In this document: in pieces, positions 1-7,900 of the stretch
How the letters are laid out: every line of letters begins with the position of its first letter
Position numbering within the stretch: position 1 is the first letter of the stretch
Assembly (NCBI GenBank): GCA_032052615.1
Contig: DAMBWF010000001.1
Span: 656,522-720,521 of the forward strand
Reading direction: 5' to 3'
Origin: Pseudomonas_T sp032052615
GTDB taxonomy: Bacteria; Pseudomonadota; Gammaproteobacteria; Pseudomonadales; Pseudomonadaceae
Length of the DNA: 64,000 nucleotides
The notes under the pieces: model-generated
Database searches by the model: none
What the model was told of the DNA's origin: nothing
What the model saw: the letters and a program-made list of their open reading frames with translations, nothing else
Position numbers and translations under genes: made by a program

Positions 1-1842
1 GGCGTTGAGGGCTTGCTGGTACCACTGGAACAGCCGGGCCTGGGCGCTGTTCTCCAGGTACGGCACGTGCAATTGGATGGTGTGCTTCTGGCCGATGCGG
101 TCGAGCCGGCCGATGCGTTGCTCCAGCAGGTCCGGGTGGGCCGGCAGGTCGAACAGCACCAAGTGGTGGGCGAACTGAAAGTTGCGGCCCTCGCTGCCGA
201 TCTCCGAGCAAATCAGCACCTGGGCGCCGAATTCCTCGTCGGCGAAATAGGCGGCGGCGCGGTCGCGCTCGAGGATGCTCATGCGTTCGTGGAACACCGT
301 GGCCGGAATGCCCGAGCGCACCCGCAGGGCGTCTTCCAGGTCCATGGCGGTGCCGGCGTGGGCGCAGATCACCAGGACCTTGACCCGCTTGAGGGTCTTG
401 AGGGTCTCCATCAGCCAGTCGACACGGGGGTCGAAGCGCCACCAGCGGTCGGCCTCCGCGTCGGCCTGGGCGGCCTGGAAGCGTACTTCGGGGTACAGGT
501 CCGCCTGCTCGCCCAGGGGCATTTCCATGTACGCGTCCGGACTCGGCAGCGGGTGGGCATGGAGTTCCCGCTGGGGGAAGCCGTGCACGGCCGCGCGGGT
601 ATTGCGGAACAGCACCCGACCGGTGCCGTGGCGGTCCAGCAGCTCGCGGGTCAGGCGGCCGGCGGCATCGCCGTCGCCCTCGTCCAGGGCTTTCACCAGG
701 GTCTCGCCTTCGGCGCCGAGGAAGCCGCGAATGGTATCCCGCGCCCGTTCGGACAGGCGGCCCTCGTCCAGCAGCTCTTGCACCGCCTCGGCCACCGGAC
801 GGTAGTGTTCGCTTTCCGCGCGGAACGCTTCGAGGTCATGGAAACGGTCGGGGTCGAGCAGGCGCAAGCGCGCGAAGTGGCTGTCCAGGCCCAGTTGTTC
901 GGGCGTGGCGGTGAGCAGCAGCACCCCCGGTACCACTTCGGCCAGTTGCTCCACCAAGGCATATTCCGGGCTGGCCTGTTGCGGATGCCAGACCAGGTGA
1001 TGGGCCTCGTCCACCACCATCAAGTCCCAGCCGGCGGCGAATAGCGCATCCTGGGCCTTCTCGGAGCCCTTCAGCCATTCCAGGGCGACCAGCGCGAGCT
1101 GGGTGTCCTCGAAGGGGTTGCTGGCGTCGCTGGCGGCGAATCGCTCGGCATCGAACAGCGCCACTTGCAGGTTGAAACGCCGCCGCATTTCCACCAGCCA
1201 TTGATGCTGGAGATTCTCTGGCACCAGGATCAGTACCCGGTTGGCGCGCCCGGAGAGCAGTTGGCGGTGAATCACCAGGCCGGCCTCGATGGTCTTGCCC
1301 AGGCCGACCTCGTCCGCCAGCAGGACCCGTGGCGCGATGCGGTCGGCCACTTCCCGGGCGATGTGCAACTGGTGCGGGATCGGCTGGACTCTCGCCCCGC
1401 CCAGGCCCCAGAGCGGCGCCTGGAGCAGGCGGCTGCGGTGTTCCAGGGTGTGGTAGCGCAGGGCGAACCAGTTCAGCGGGTCGATCTGCCCGGCGAACAG
1501 GCGGTCGCTGGCGAGGCGGAACTGGATGAAGTTGGAGAGCTGGGTTTCCGGGAGGGTCTTGGCTTCGTTGTGTTGGTCGAGGCCGTGGTAGACCAGCAGA
1601 CCGTCCACGTCCTCCACCTCGCGGACCGTGAGCTTCCAGCCGTCGAAATGGCTGATCTCGTCGCCCGGGGCGAAGCGCACCCGGGTCAGCGGAGCATTGC
1701 GCAGTGCGTACTGGCGGGTATCGCCAGTGGCCGGGTAGAGCACGGTGAGGAGACGGCCATCCGATGCCAGAATGGTGCCGAGCCCCAGCTCCGCTTCGCT
1801 ATCGCTGATCCAGCGTTGGCCCGGTTGATACTGTTGCGCCAT
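1..1842 (-). CDS. rapA: RNA polymerase-associated helicase RapA (3' end outside window)
   Basis: SWI2/SNF2-type ATPase that binds RNA polymerase and helps recycle it after transcription. The first 614 residues are visible; the family is usually about 950 residues long, so the C-terminal third lies beyond the window edge. The N-terminus (MAQQYQPGQRW) carries the Tudor-like RNAP-binding part. The helicase core shows a Walker A loop DEVGLGKT at about residue 174 and a DEAH box (VVDEAHH) at about residue 277. Helicase lobe 2 ends with the GRLDRIGQKH motif near the window edge. The start at 1842 is preceded by GGAG on the minus strand. It is transcribed divergently from the AlkB-region genes. Confidence 0.97.
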   Translation of the reverse strand, partial: MAQQYQPGQRWISDSEAELGLGTILASDGRLLTVLYPATGDTRQYALRNAPLTRVRFAPGDEISHFDGWKLTVREVEDVDGLLVYHGLDQHNEAKTLPETQLSNFIQFRLASDRLFAGQIDPLNWFALRYHTLEHRSRLLQAPLWGLGGARVQPIPHQLHIAREVADRIAPRVLLADEVGLGKTIEAGLVIHRQLLSGRANRVLILVPENLQHQWLVEMRRRFNLQVALFDAERFAASDASNPFEDTQLALVALEWLKGSEKAQDALFAAGWDLMVVDEAHHLVWHPQQASPEYALVEQLAEVVPGVLLLTATPEQLGLDSHFARLRLLDPDRFHDLEAFRAESEHYRPVAEAVQELLDEGRLSERARDTIRGFLGAEGETLVKALDEGDGDAAGRLTRELLDRHGTGRVLFRNTRAAVHGFPQRELHAHPLPSPDAYMEMPLGEQADLYPEVRFQAAQADAEADRWWRFDPRVDWLMETLKTLKRVKVLVICAHAGTAMDLEDALRVRSGIPATVFHERMSILERDRAAAYFADEEFGAQVLICSEIGSEGRNFQFAHHLVLFDLPAHPDLLEQRIGRLDRIGQKHTIQLHVPYLENSAQARLFQWYQQALNA

Positions 1843-2012
1843 GCCCCACTCCGTGATTGTGAAAAAGCGCGCTATGGTAACGGAACGCCGGACGCGAGGC
1901 GACGCCGGCGGTACGCCCATGCCCGGCGTCCGCCGGTCGGCGCACGGGGTCGATAGTCGTCAAGTTCGGCTCGGCGGGGCCGACAGCCCCTATGAGAGGA
2001 AGGAGAATTGCC

Positions 2013-2297
2013 ATGCTGCCGACCATTCCCATCGGGTTGGTTCCGCCGGCCACGCAAGACATGGCGCGCCTGCATCCGGAGGTGCCGCCGATCGCGCCGG
2101 TGCCCCAGAGTCTTCCGGACAACGAAGTGACCCTCGACCAGCGTCACCCCGAAGAAGTGGCCGAGCGCCTGCGCGAGGAGCAGCGGCGCCGCCAGCGCCG
2201 GGGCCATACCGCCGAGGAAATGGCCGAGGAGCCCGAGTCCGATGCGGACGGCGAGGGGGCGCCGCGCCAAGGGCTCTGGGTGGACGTGCAGGTTTAG
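2013..2297 (+). CDS. conserved small hypothetical protein
   Basis: Protein of 94 residues with no recognised domain. The N-terminal half is rich in proline and hydrophobic residues (MLPTIPIGLVPPATQDMARL). The middle is a charged, probably helical segment (ERLREEQRRRQRR), followed by an acidic stretch and the end GLWVDVQV. I chose the ATG at 2013 because AAGGAG lies 8 bases upstream; an in-frame ATG at 1992 has no ribosome site. It is divergent from rapA and 47 bases upstream of the AlkB-like gene, so the two probably share a transcript. From memory, an unnamed gene sits at this place next to rapA in Pseudomonas. Function unknown. Confidence 0.75.
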   Translation: MLPTIPIGLVPPATQDMARLHPEVPPIAPVPQSLPDNEVTLDQRHPEEVAERLREEQRRRQRRGHTAEEMAEEPESDADGEGAPRQGLWVDVQV

Positions 2298-2344
2298 GGG
2301 CGGCAGACTCGTCGCCCCACCCGCGCCACTCTGGAGTACTCCCC

Positions 2345-2956
2345 GTGGAGCTTTTCGAGGATGCCCAACCCGCGCTGGCCGACGCCGACCTGCGCCTATC
2401 GCCCCACTGGGTGGAACCGGCGCTGGCGGACGAATGGCTGCGGCGCCTGCTGAACGAAACCCCCTGGGCTCGGCCGACGGTCCGCCTGCACGGGCGCGAC
2501 TACCCGGTGCCGCGCCAGGTCGCCTGGTACGGCGATCCCGAGGCGCGTTACGGCTATTCCGGGCTGACTCACGAGCCGCTGGCCTGGACGCCTCTGCTGG
2601 CGGACATTCGCGCCCGGGTCGAAGAGGAAGTGGGGCAGCGTTTCAACGGCGTGCTGCTCAACCATTACCGCGACGGCGGCGACTCCATGGGCTGGCACAG
2701 CGACGACGAAGCGGTGCTGGGGCGCGACCCGGTGATCGCTTCCCTCAACCTCGGCGGCGCCCGACGCTTCGACCTGCGGCGCCGAGGCACCACGCGCATC
2801 GGCCATTCGCTGTGGCTGACCCATGGCGCCTTGCTGGTCATGGCCGGTCCGACCCAGCATCATTGGCAACATCAGGTGGCGAAGACCCGTGCCCACTGCG
2901 CGCCACGCCTCAATCTGACGTTTCGCCTGCTGACGTTTACCGGAGCCCGCCCATGA
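2345..2956 (+). CDS. AlkB-like 2-oxoglutarate/Fe(II)-dependent dioxygenase
   Basis: Probable direct-reversal repair enzyme that oxidatively removes alkyl groups from nucleic-acid bases, using 2-oxoglutarate, O2 and Fe(II). The 203-residue protein keeps the jelly-roll signature: NHYRDGGDSMGWHSDDE carries the HxD iron ligands, the distal iron His lies in GPTQHHWQH, and RLNLTFR supplies the 2-oxoglutarate-binding arginines. IASLNLGGARRFDLR resembles the ALKBH2/3-type branch. The start is a GTG at 2345 with GGAG 8 bases upstream; the open frame extends further 5' but without a ribosome site. The stop codon overlaps the next ATG (ATGA). Substrate range, DNA or RNA, cannot be read from sequence. 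Confidence 0.9.
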   Translation: MELFEDAQPALADADLRLSPHWVEPALADEWLRRLLNETPWARPTVRLHGRDYPVPRQVAWYGDPEARYGYSGLTHEPLAWTPLLADIRARVEEEVGQRFNGVLLNHYRDGGDSMGWHSDDEAVLGRDPVIASLNLGGARRFDLRRRGTTRIGHSLWLTHGALLVMAGPTQHHWQHQVAKTRAHCAPRLNLTFRLLTFTGARP

Positions 2957-3108
2957 GCCAAGACAACCTCATCGACTTCAACACCGAGCGCGGCAAGCGC
3001 ATCCACGACCTCAACGACAAGCGCCTCGACGACATGCGCCAGGCCTTCGAGCAGGCTCTGCCGCTGGGCAAGCCCAAGAAGAAGGGCAAGAAGCCTAAAA
3101 AGCGCTAA
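2953..3108 (+). CDS. tiny basic protein translationally coupled to the AlkB-like gene
   Basis: Protein of 51 residues, too short for most gene callers. It begins MSQDNLIDFNTERGKRIHDL and ends in a lysine tract (GKPKKKGKKPKKR). The start codon overlaps the AlkB-like stop in an ATGA, which indicates translational coupling. The composition suggests an RNA- or DNA-contacting peptide, but no domain is recognised. The N-terminal half is amphipathic and charged rather than low-complexity, which argues for a real gene. I infer a shared transcript with the dioxygenase; a functional link is only suggested by position. Confidence 0.7.
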   Translation: MSQDNLIDFNTERGKRIHDLNDKRLDDMRQAFEQALPLGKPKKKGKKPKKR

Positions 3109-3133
3109 TCCGCCAGCGGCCCTAGCCGTTTTC

Positions 3134-3147
3134 TTGATCCAGGTCAG
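3134..3147 (+). promoter_or_regulatory. distal Anr/FNR-type box (imperfect)
   Basis: TTGATCCAGGTCAG matches the FNR/Anr consensus TTGAT-N4-ATCAA at 8 of 10 positions. It lies 50 bases upstream (start to start) of the perfect box at 3184, which is about five helical turns, so both dimers would face the same side of the DNA. Confidence 0.6.
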
Positions 3148-3183
3148 CTCCCCTTCGCCCCGCCCCGAAGGCCCCCGCGAGCA

Positions 3184-3197
3184 TTGATCCAGATCAA
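3184..3197 (+). promoter_or_regulatory. Anr/FNR-type box, perfect consensus
   Basis: TTGATCCAGATCAA is a perfect TTGAT-N4-ATCAA site. A -10-like TACCTT at 3220-3225 would put the transcription start near 3232, which centres the box at about -41.5. That is the standard class II position for activation by an oxygen-sensing FNR/Anr dimer. It directly precedes ccoM, a subunit gene of the high-affinity cbb3 oxidase. Confidence 0.85.
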
Positions 3198-3266
3198 TTT
3201 TCGCCCCTGCGCCGGTGGCTACCTTAGACCCATCGAAACCGAAACGCCCCAGCCAGGAGGCTCCCC

Positions 3267-3377
3267 ATGTTTATCGATGAAGTGGTGATCGCCGGTGTCG
3301 TCACCGTCGGCTTGATGGTCGCCTTCTGCGCAGGCGTCGGCATTTTTATCTGGAAGGATTCGCACAAACGCGGCTGA
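3267..3377 (+). CDS. ccoM: cbb3-type cytochrome oxidase small subunit CcoM
   Basis: A 36-residue single-helix membrane protein of the CcoM type, known from Pseudomonas as an accessory subunit that supports assembly and stability of cbb3 cytochrome c oxidase. It starts MFIDEVVIAGVVTVGL, has one transmembrane helix of about 22 residues, then FIWKDSHKRG, the characteristic W-K-D basic cytoplasmic tail. AGGAGG lies 7 bases upstream of the ATG. It is monocistronic: an Anr-box promoter in front and a strong terminator 30 bases behind. Low-oxygen induction by Anr is inferred from the boxes. The gene is far from any ccoNOQP operon in this window, as is usual for ccoM. Confidence 0.88.
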   Translation: MFIDEVVIAGVVTVGLMVAFCAGVGIFIWKDSHKRG

Positions 3378-3407
3378 GCCTTCCCAACAGAGCACGCAAG
3401 GCACCTC

Positions 3408-3432
3408 GGGCGACTTCGGTCGCCCTTTTTTT
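3408..3432 (+). terminator. intrinsic terminator of ccoM
   Basis: Perfect 7-bp stem GGGCGAC with TTCG loop and GTCGCCC (3408-3425), followed by seven T residues. This is a textbook rho-independent terminator with a stable UUCG tetraloop. Confidence 0.95.
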
Positions 3433-3790
3433 GCGTCGACGATTCATCCTCGCGCGGTTCGCCGACACGGCGCCTCGCCCTCCCGCGTCGTTTCCCGCCG
3501 CTCCCATGACGCTTCGAGATCGAGCGGATTGGGTCGCCTGTATCGATTTCCCTTCGCTCCCGAGTCCGCAACGCCGTCACGGCACATCGCCTCGCTGACT
3601 GATTAAGCCGTGGCGATCGGATCGTTATCCGGTCATGCCTGGTCATCGGCTCGCCCAGCGGGCCGGTCGTCTTCATCAAGGGGGCGAACGTAGCGTTCCC
3701 TTCCGTCGGGCCGCCGTCCGCGTCCCGAGCCGCACCGAATGCCCGGGGGACTGTCCATGACCTTACGAGGGTGTCGCCCGCGCAAGGGGC
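3433..3790. other. intergenic region without recognisable gene
   Basis: Between the ccoM terminator and the efflux-operon promoter I see no frame with the codon bias of its neighbours and no convincing RNA gene. Open frames here lack ribosome sites and family resemblance. Confidence 0.6.
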
Positions 3791-3821
3791 TGGACGAAAT
3801 ATCGTTAGCCGACTAATAATT
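3791..3821 (+). promoter_or_regulatory. promoter with overlapping SlyA-type operator, efflux operon
   Basis: TTAGCCGACTAATAATT at 3805-3821 matches the SlyA consensus TTAGCAAGCTAA in its outer half-sites (TTAG ... CTAA) and agrees at 15 of 17 positions with the box on the slyA promoter at 25877. It sits on a candidate promoter: -35-like TGGACG (3791-3796), 17-bp spacer, -10-like TAATAA (3814-3819). Binding there would cover the -10 element and spacer, so repression is the expected effect. Confidence 0.7.
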
Positions 3822-3955
3822 CGCCGCGCGGCGTTCGCCGTTCTTCATTGCATGGCCTCCAGGCGCTTCCGGCACGGCGCGGGATCGCCACGGCTGGTAT
3901 TCAATCGACGAACTTACAGGTTGCAGCGGTGCGCGATTCGTTGCGGGCGTTCCTG

Positions 3956-5962
3956 ATGCCCTCCACCCAGGCGTTGCAGTTCACCATCAAGACACTGCTC
4001 GGGGCCGGTTTGGCCTTGTGGTGCGCGATGCGCTTCGGCCTGGAGCAACCGCAGTGGGCGATGATGACCGCTTTCATCGTGGCCCAGCCCCTGTCCGGCA
4101 TGGTGGTGCAGAAAGGCCTGGCGCGACTCCTGGGGACGCTGGTCGGCACGGTCATGTCGGTGGTGATCATGGCGCTGTTCGCCCAGGCGCCCTGGGGCTT
4201 CCTGGCGGCCCAGGCGCTCTGGCTCGGGCTGTGTACCGCCGCCTCCACCTTGCTGCGTAGCGCGTGGTCCTACGCGTTCGTGCTGGCCGGCTACACCGTG
4301 GCGATCATCGGCCTGCCGGCCATCGCCCAGCCACTGACCGTGTTCGACCAGGCGGTGGCCCGTTGCACCGAGATCTGCGTGGGAATCGTCTGTGCCACCT
4401 TCTTCAGCGCGGTGCTATGGCCGCAGCGGGTCGAGCGGCAATTGGCCCAACAGGCGCGCTCCGCCTGGTCCGCCGGCATCCAGACCGCCCGAGCCGCCCT
4501 GGGCGGCGAGGCCTATGGGCGCAAGGGGCTGCTGGAGACCTTGGGGCGGATCGTCGCGGTGGATGCGCAACGGGAGCACGCTTGGTTCGAGGGTAACCAA
4601 GGCCGCCAGCGGGCGGTGGCGCTACGGGTGCTCAGCCGCGACCTGCTGGCGCTGCTGCGCTTGGCCCGGGGCGTGGCGCGGCAATGGCGGCAGCTCGCCG
4701 CCAGCGAAGCGGACAGCCTGAGCCCTTGGCTGGAGGACGTGCGCGGCCTGTTGGAGAGCAGCGAGCGGTTGCCGCTGCAGGATGCCTTCGAGCGCCTGCG
4801 GGCGGCGGCCCAGGCGCCCGGCTACTCGGCCTCCCAGCAATACTGCCTGGAACGCCTGGCGCTGGTGACGCGCCAGGCCCTGGCGGCGAGCAAGGCGTTG
4901 CTGGCGGTGGAGCGGGGCGAGGCACCCATGCAGGCACCGGCGGCCCTGTCCTGGCACCGCGACATCCAGACCGCGCTCGCCTACGGCGCCCGCAGCGCCG
5001 TCGCCTTTCTGGCTCTCGGCGCCTTCTGGCTGGCCACCGCCTGGACCGCCGCGAGCGGGGCGATGTTGCTGGCGGCGGTGGTCTGCAGCCTGTTCGCCAA
5101 CCGGGAAAACGCCGACAGTATCGGCCTCGGGTTCCTGCGAGGCATCCTTTACGCCATTCCGGTGGCGCTCATCGTAGGCCAGGTGCTGCTGCCCGAGGTC
5201 ACCGGCTTCCCCATGCTCTGCCTGTGCCTGGGTGTCCCGCTGTTCTTTGGCACCCTGGGCATGACCAAGCCGGCGATCGGAGCGACCTCCACCTCGTTCT
5301 GCCTGCACCTGATCGTGCTCAGCGCACCGCAGAACCTGATGCATTACGACACCATCTCGTTCCTCAACCAGTCCGTGGCGATCCCCCTGGGGGTCGGCTT
5401 CGCCGTGCTGGTGTTCCGCCTGATCGGCTTGCGGCATCCGGGCTGGCACGGGCGACGCCTGTTGCAGGCCACCTTGCGCGACCTCGCGCGGCTGACCTCG
5501 CGGCCCCTGGCTGACGCGGAAAGTTGGTTCGGCGGGCGCATGGCCGACCGCCTGGTGCAACTGGCGCGGCATTACCCGAGCTTGCCCAGCCAGACCCGCA
5601 GCCGCTGGGACGACGGCATCGCCGGGCTGGACCTGGGCGACGAGCTCTTGCACCTGCGAGCCTGCCTGGCGGCGATGGATAAACCCTTGGGCGCGGTGGA
5701 GCAGCGGTTCCTTCAGGCGGTGCGCAAGGTTTTTCTGGTCGGCCCTTCCCTGGATCGCCAGGACGCCCTGGACCCTCCGGTGAACGAATTGCTCGACGCG
5801 CTGGACCAAGCGCCACCGGGCGTCGAGCGACGCCTGGCCCAGGTGGCGCTGGCGCACCTGCGCAACAGTTGGCGCCAGTGGTGCCAGCAGCAGGCGGGCC
5901 TGGGGGCGGGCGCGATGGCCACGCCGGTGGCGGAAGAGGAGGGCAGCCATGGGGTTGCGTGA
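3956..5962 (+). CDS. FUSC-family inner-membrane efflux protein (YdhK/AaeB type)
   Basis: Inner-membrane component of a tripartite efflux system for aromatic acids or similar amphipathic compounds. The protein is 668 residues from the ATG at 3956. It has an N-terminal bundle of membrane helices (residues about 10-175), a long soluble helical section, and a second helix bundle (about 340-500) with a cytoplasmic tail, the standard FUSC duplication. LWPQRVERQL closes the first bundle. The start is uncertain: a GTG at 3929 is possible, but MPSTQALQFTIKTLL fits the family N-terminus better. The stop overlaps the DUF1656 start. It is first in a three-gene operon, probably controlled by the SlyA-type operator upstream. 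Confidence 0.9.
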   Translation: MPSTQALQFTIKTLLGAGLALWCAMRFGLEQPQWAMMTAFIVAQPLSGMVVQKGLARLLGTLVGTVMSVVIMALFAQAPWGFLAAQALWLGLCTAASTLLRSAWSYAFVLAGYTVAIIGLPAIAQPLTVFDQAVARCTEICVGIVCATFFSAVLWPQRVERQLAQQARSAWSAGIQTARAALGGEAYGRKGLLETLGRIVAVDAQREHAWFEGNQGRQRAVALRVLSRDLLALLRLARGVARQWRQLAASEADSLSPWLEDVRGLLESSERLPLQDAFERLRAAAQAPGYSASQQYCLERLALVTRQALAASKALLAVERGEAPMQAPAALSWHRDIQTALAYGARSAVAFLALGAFWLATAWTAASGAMLLAAVVCSLFANRENADSIGLGFLRGILYAIPVALIVGQVLLPEVTGFPMLCLCLGVPLFFGTLGMTKPAIGATSTSFCLHLIVLSAPQNLMHYDTISFLNQSVAIPLGVGFAVLVFRLIGLRHPGWHGRRLLQATLRDLARLTSRPLADAESWFGGRMADRLVQLARHYPSLPSQTRSRWDDGIAGLDLGDELLHLRACLAAMDKPLGAVEQRFLQAVRKVFLVGPSLDRQDALDPPVNELLDALDQAPPGVERRLAQVALAHLRNSWRQWCQQQAGLGAGAMATPVAEEEGSHGVA

Positions 5963-6155
5963 ATGGGCGCTGGGCGGCGTATTCGTCAGCCCGCTGCTGG
6001 CTTATGCGTTATTGGCGCTGTTGTTGACCGGGTTGCTGCGCAAGGCGCTGCAACGGGTCGGCCTGACGCGCTGGATCTGGCACGAGGCGTTGTTCGACTC
6101 GGCGCTCTACGTTTGCGTGTTGGCGGGCATCACCGCCGCGCTCGGCACTTGGTGA
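5949..6155 (+). CDS. DUF1656 small membrane protein (YdhI/AaeX type)
   Basis: A 68-residue protein with two predicted transmembrane helices (about 8-30 and 45-66) that always accompanies FUSC/HlyD efflux operons. It overlaps the FUSC gene by 14 bases and has GAGGAGG upstream of its ATG. The HlyD-type adaptor follows after 12 bases. The family has no established biochemical role; a part in assembling the pump is the usual assumption. Confidence 0.9.
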   Translation: MGLREWALGGVFVSPLLAYALLALLLTGLLRKALQRVGLTRWIWHEALFDSALYVCVLAGITAALGTW

Positions 6156-6167
6156 GGAGAGTTCACG

Positions 6168-7022
6168 ATGGGTTCGATGATCCGGATCGTCATCACGTCT
6201 TTGGTGGTCGTCCTGGCGGTGCTGGCCGGCTACTGGCTCTGGCAACACTACATGCTCTCGCCCTGGACCCGCGATGCCCGGGTGCGGGCGGACGTGGTCA
6301 TCATCGCCCCCGATGTGTCGGGCTGGGTGAACGAACTGAAGGTGCGCGACAACCAGCAGGTGAAAGCCGGCGACCTGCTGATGGCCATCGACCACGAACG
6401 CTACCAGGCGGCGGTGGACAAGGCCCGGGCCATCGCCGAGACCCGCCAGCAGCAATTGCGCCTGCGCGAGCACGAGGCGTCGCGGCGGGCCAGCCTGGGG
6501 CCTCAGGCCATCAGCGCGGAACTGAAGGAGAACGCCCAGATCAATGCCGATATCGCCCGTAGCGAATACCGCGAGGCCCAGGCGGACCTCAAGCTGGCCG
6601 AGCTGAACCTGTCCCGCAGCCAGCTGCGCGCGCCGCGCTCCGGCCAGGTGACCAACCTGCGCCTGGCCCAGGGCAACTACGTCAGCGCGGGGCAATCGGT
6701 GATGGCCCTGGTGGACGACTCATCCTTCTACGTATTGGCCTACTTCGAGGAAACCAAGCTGCCGCGTATCCATGTCGGCGCGCCGGTGAAGGTCTGGCTG
6801 ATGAGTGCCAGCGAGGCCCTGGACGGGACCGTCGAAAGCATCAGTCGCGGCATCACCGACCGCAACGCCAGCCCCGACACCCAGTTGCTGGCGAATGTCG
6901 AGCCGACCTTCAACTGGGTGCGCCTGGCCCAGCGGATTCCGGTGCGAATCCGCCTGAACAAGCTGCCCGAGGACCTGAACCTGAGCGCCGGGATGACCGC
7001 CAGCGTCACGGTCATGGAGTAA
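6168..7022 (+). CDS. HlyD-family periplasmic adaptor subunit (YdhJ/AaeA type)
   Basis: Membrane-fusion protein of 284 residues linking the FUSC inner-membrane protein to an outer-membrane channel. There is one N-terminal membrane anchor (residues about 5-25), then the YMLSPWTRDARVRADVV segment typical of the AaeA/EmrA branch. A biotinyl-lipoyl-like half (VSGWVNELKVRDNQQVKAGD) and its partner (LRAPRSGQVTNLRLAQGNYV) flank a coiled coil of about 75 residues. A beta-barrel domain forms the C-terminus. GAGGAGA precedes the ATG. No TolC-type gene is in the operon, so an outer-membrane partner must be encoded elsewhere. Confidence 0.95.
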   Translation: MGSMIRIVITSLVVVLAVLAGYWLWQHYMLSPWTRDARVRADVVIIAPDVSGWVNELKVRDNQQVKAGDLLMAIDHERYQAAVDKARAIAETRQQQLRLREHEASRRASLGPQAISAELKENAQINADIARSEYREAQADLKLAELNLSRSQLRAPRSGQVTNLRLAQGNYVSAGQSVMALVDDSSFYVLAYFEETKLPRIHVGAPVKVWLMSASEALDGTVESISRGITDRNASPDTQLLANVEPTFNWVRLAQRIPVRIRLNKLPEDLNLSAGMTASVTVME

Positions 7023-7066
7023 CCCCGGGGCGCGTCAGGACCGGCCGTTCGTCTCGTGCCTCTGCG

Positions 7067-7095
7067 CCCGGGCGAATCGGTCGAACGCCCGGGCC
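7067..7095 (+). terminator. hairpin downstream of the efflux operon
   Basis: Inverted repeat GCCCGGGCG (7067-7075) and CGCCCGGGC (7087-7095), a perfect 9-bp GC stem with an 11-base loop, 45 bases after the HlyD stop. There is no T tract, so it may act as a 3'-end stabiliser rather than an intrinsic terminator. Confidence 0.5.
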
Positions 7096-7186
7096 TCGGT
7101 CCGGTCTAGAGTGTGAGCCGTCGCTTTTCCGGACAGCGGAACGTCCGGGCAGCGTCCTGATGTCGGAACCGCAGGGTCGAATCGTC

Positions 7187-7804
7187 ATGTCCAAGCGTTT
7201 ATCCCCGATCGTGCTGGCCGCGTTGTTGCTCGGCGCGTGCGGGGACGATCATCCCACGCCCCCGGCGCCACCTCCCGGCGCGCCCACCGCGCCCAAGGTG
7301 ACCGAGGCGCAACCCGCCCGCGCCAAGCCCGCCCCGCCGCCCGCCCGAACCGCGAAGCCCTCTGCGGAGCCGGTCGCGACGAAACCCGCCAGCCCAGCCC
7401 GGGAAAAGAGCGCCGACTCCGTCCCGCAACGCCCGGCCCGGGTGACCGGCGTCGTGCCCCCGGCCACGCGCGCCGAACAACAGGAAGACGAAGACAAGCC
7501 CCAGCCGAAGCCGGCCCGCAAGCTCGCCGAGGCCGTGCGCCAGGCCAACCCTCCGCCCAGCGCGGCCGCGAACGAGCCGCTGCCCCCCGTGAAGCTGGAC
7601 CTGCGCCTGCCCAGCGAGGCGGTCAAGCAGATCGAGCCCGGTCACAAGCTGGCGCGCAAGGCGTCCCGAGAGGAGTCGCTGCTGCCGCCGATGTTCGTCG
7701 AGCGCCAGGCCAGCAGCCCGTTCCAGCTCAATGGCCGGCTGATCACCAAGGAGCGCGAGGACGCCATCGAAGGCGCCGAGCTGCGTTTCGAATTCAAGCA
7801 GTGA
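7187..7804 (+). CDS. proline/alanine-rich lipoprotein, function unknown
   Basis: Predicted lipoprotein of 205 residues. The signal peptide MSKRLSPIVLAALLLGACG ends in a lipobox (L-L-G-A-C) with the lipidated cysteine at residue 17. The residue after the cysteine is Gly, then Asp-Asp, so sorting (inner or outer membrane) is not clear. Residues 20-130 are a Pro/Ala/Lys-rich low-complexity spacer. The C-terminal 75 residues look folded (VKLDLRLPSEAVKQIEPGH and AIEGAELRFEFKQ at the end). I prefer the ATG at 7187 over 7160 because it places the signal peptide directly at the N-terminus. No known domain; a spacer plus small C-terminal module suggests an envelope-spanning or wall-binding role. Confidence 0.75.
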   Translation: MSKRLSPIVLAALLLGACGDDHPTPPAPPPGAPTAPKVTEAQPARAKPAPPPARTAKPSAEPVATKPASPAREKSADSVPQRPARVTGVVPPATRAEQQEDEDKPQPKPARKLAEAVRQANPPPSAAANEPLPPVKLDLRLPSEAVKQIEPGHKLARKASREESLLPPMFVERQASSPFQLNGRLITKEREDAIEGAELRFEFKQ

Positions 7805-7827
7805 GTCGTGCCGGCGCCTGGTCGCGG

Positions 7828-7859
7828 TCCATGGCTCCATGGCTCCATGGCTCCATGGC
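7828..7859. repeat. tandem 8-mer repeat (TCCATGGC)4
   Basis: Four perfect head-to-tail copies of TCCATGGC in the short gap between two convergent genes. The unit contains the palindrome CCATGG, so the array can also fold on itself. It is likely a slippage-prone simple repeat. Confidence 0.9.
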
Positions 7860-7900
7860 GCCGCGCGCATCGGCCGTCGAGGACCGGTGCGCATCCCCCG

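Noticed and set aside
1841..2344. 5' extension of the AlkB-like frame to 1841
   Set aside because: It overlaps the preceding small gene in another frame, has Arg/Gly/Pro-rich non-protein-like composition, and lacks a ribosome site; the GTG at 2345 has one.
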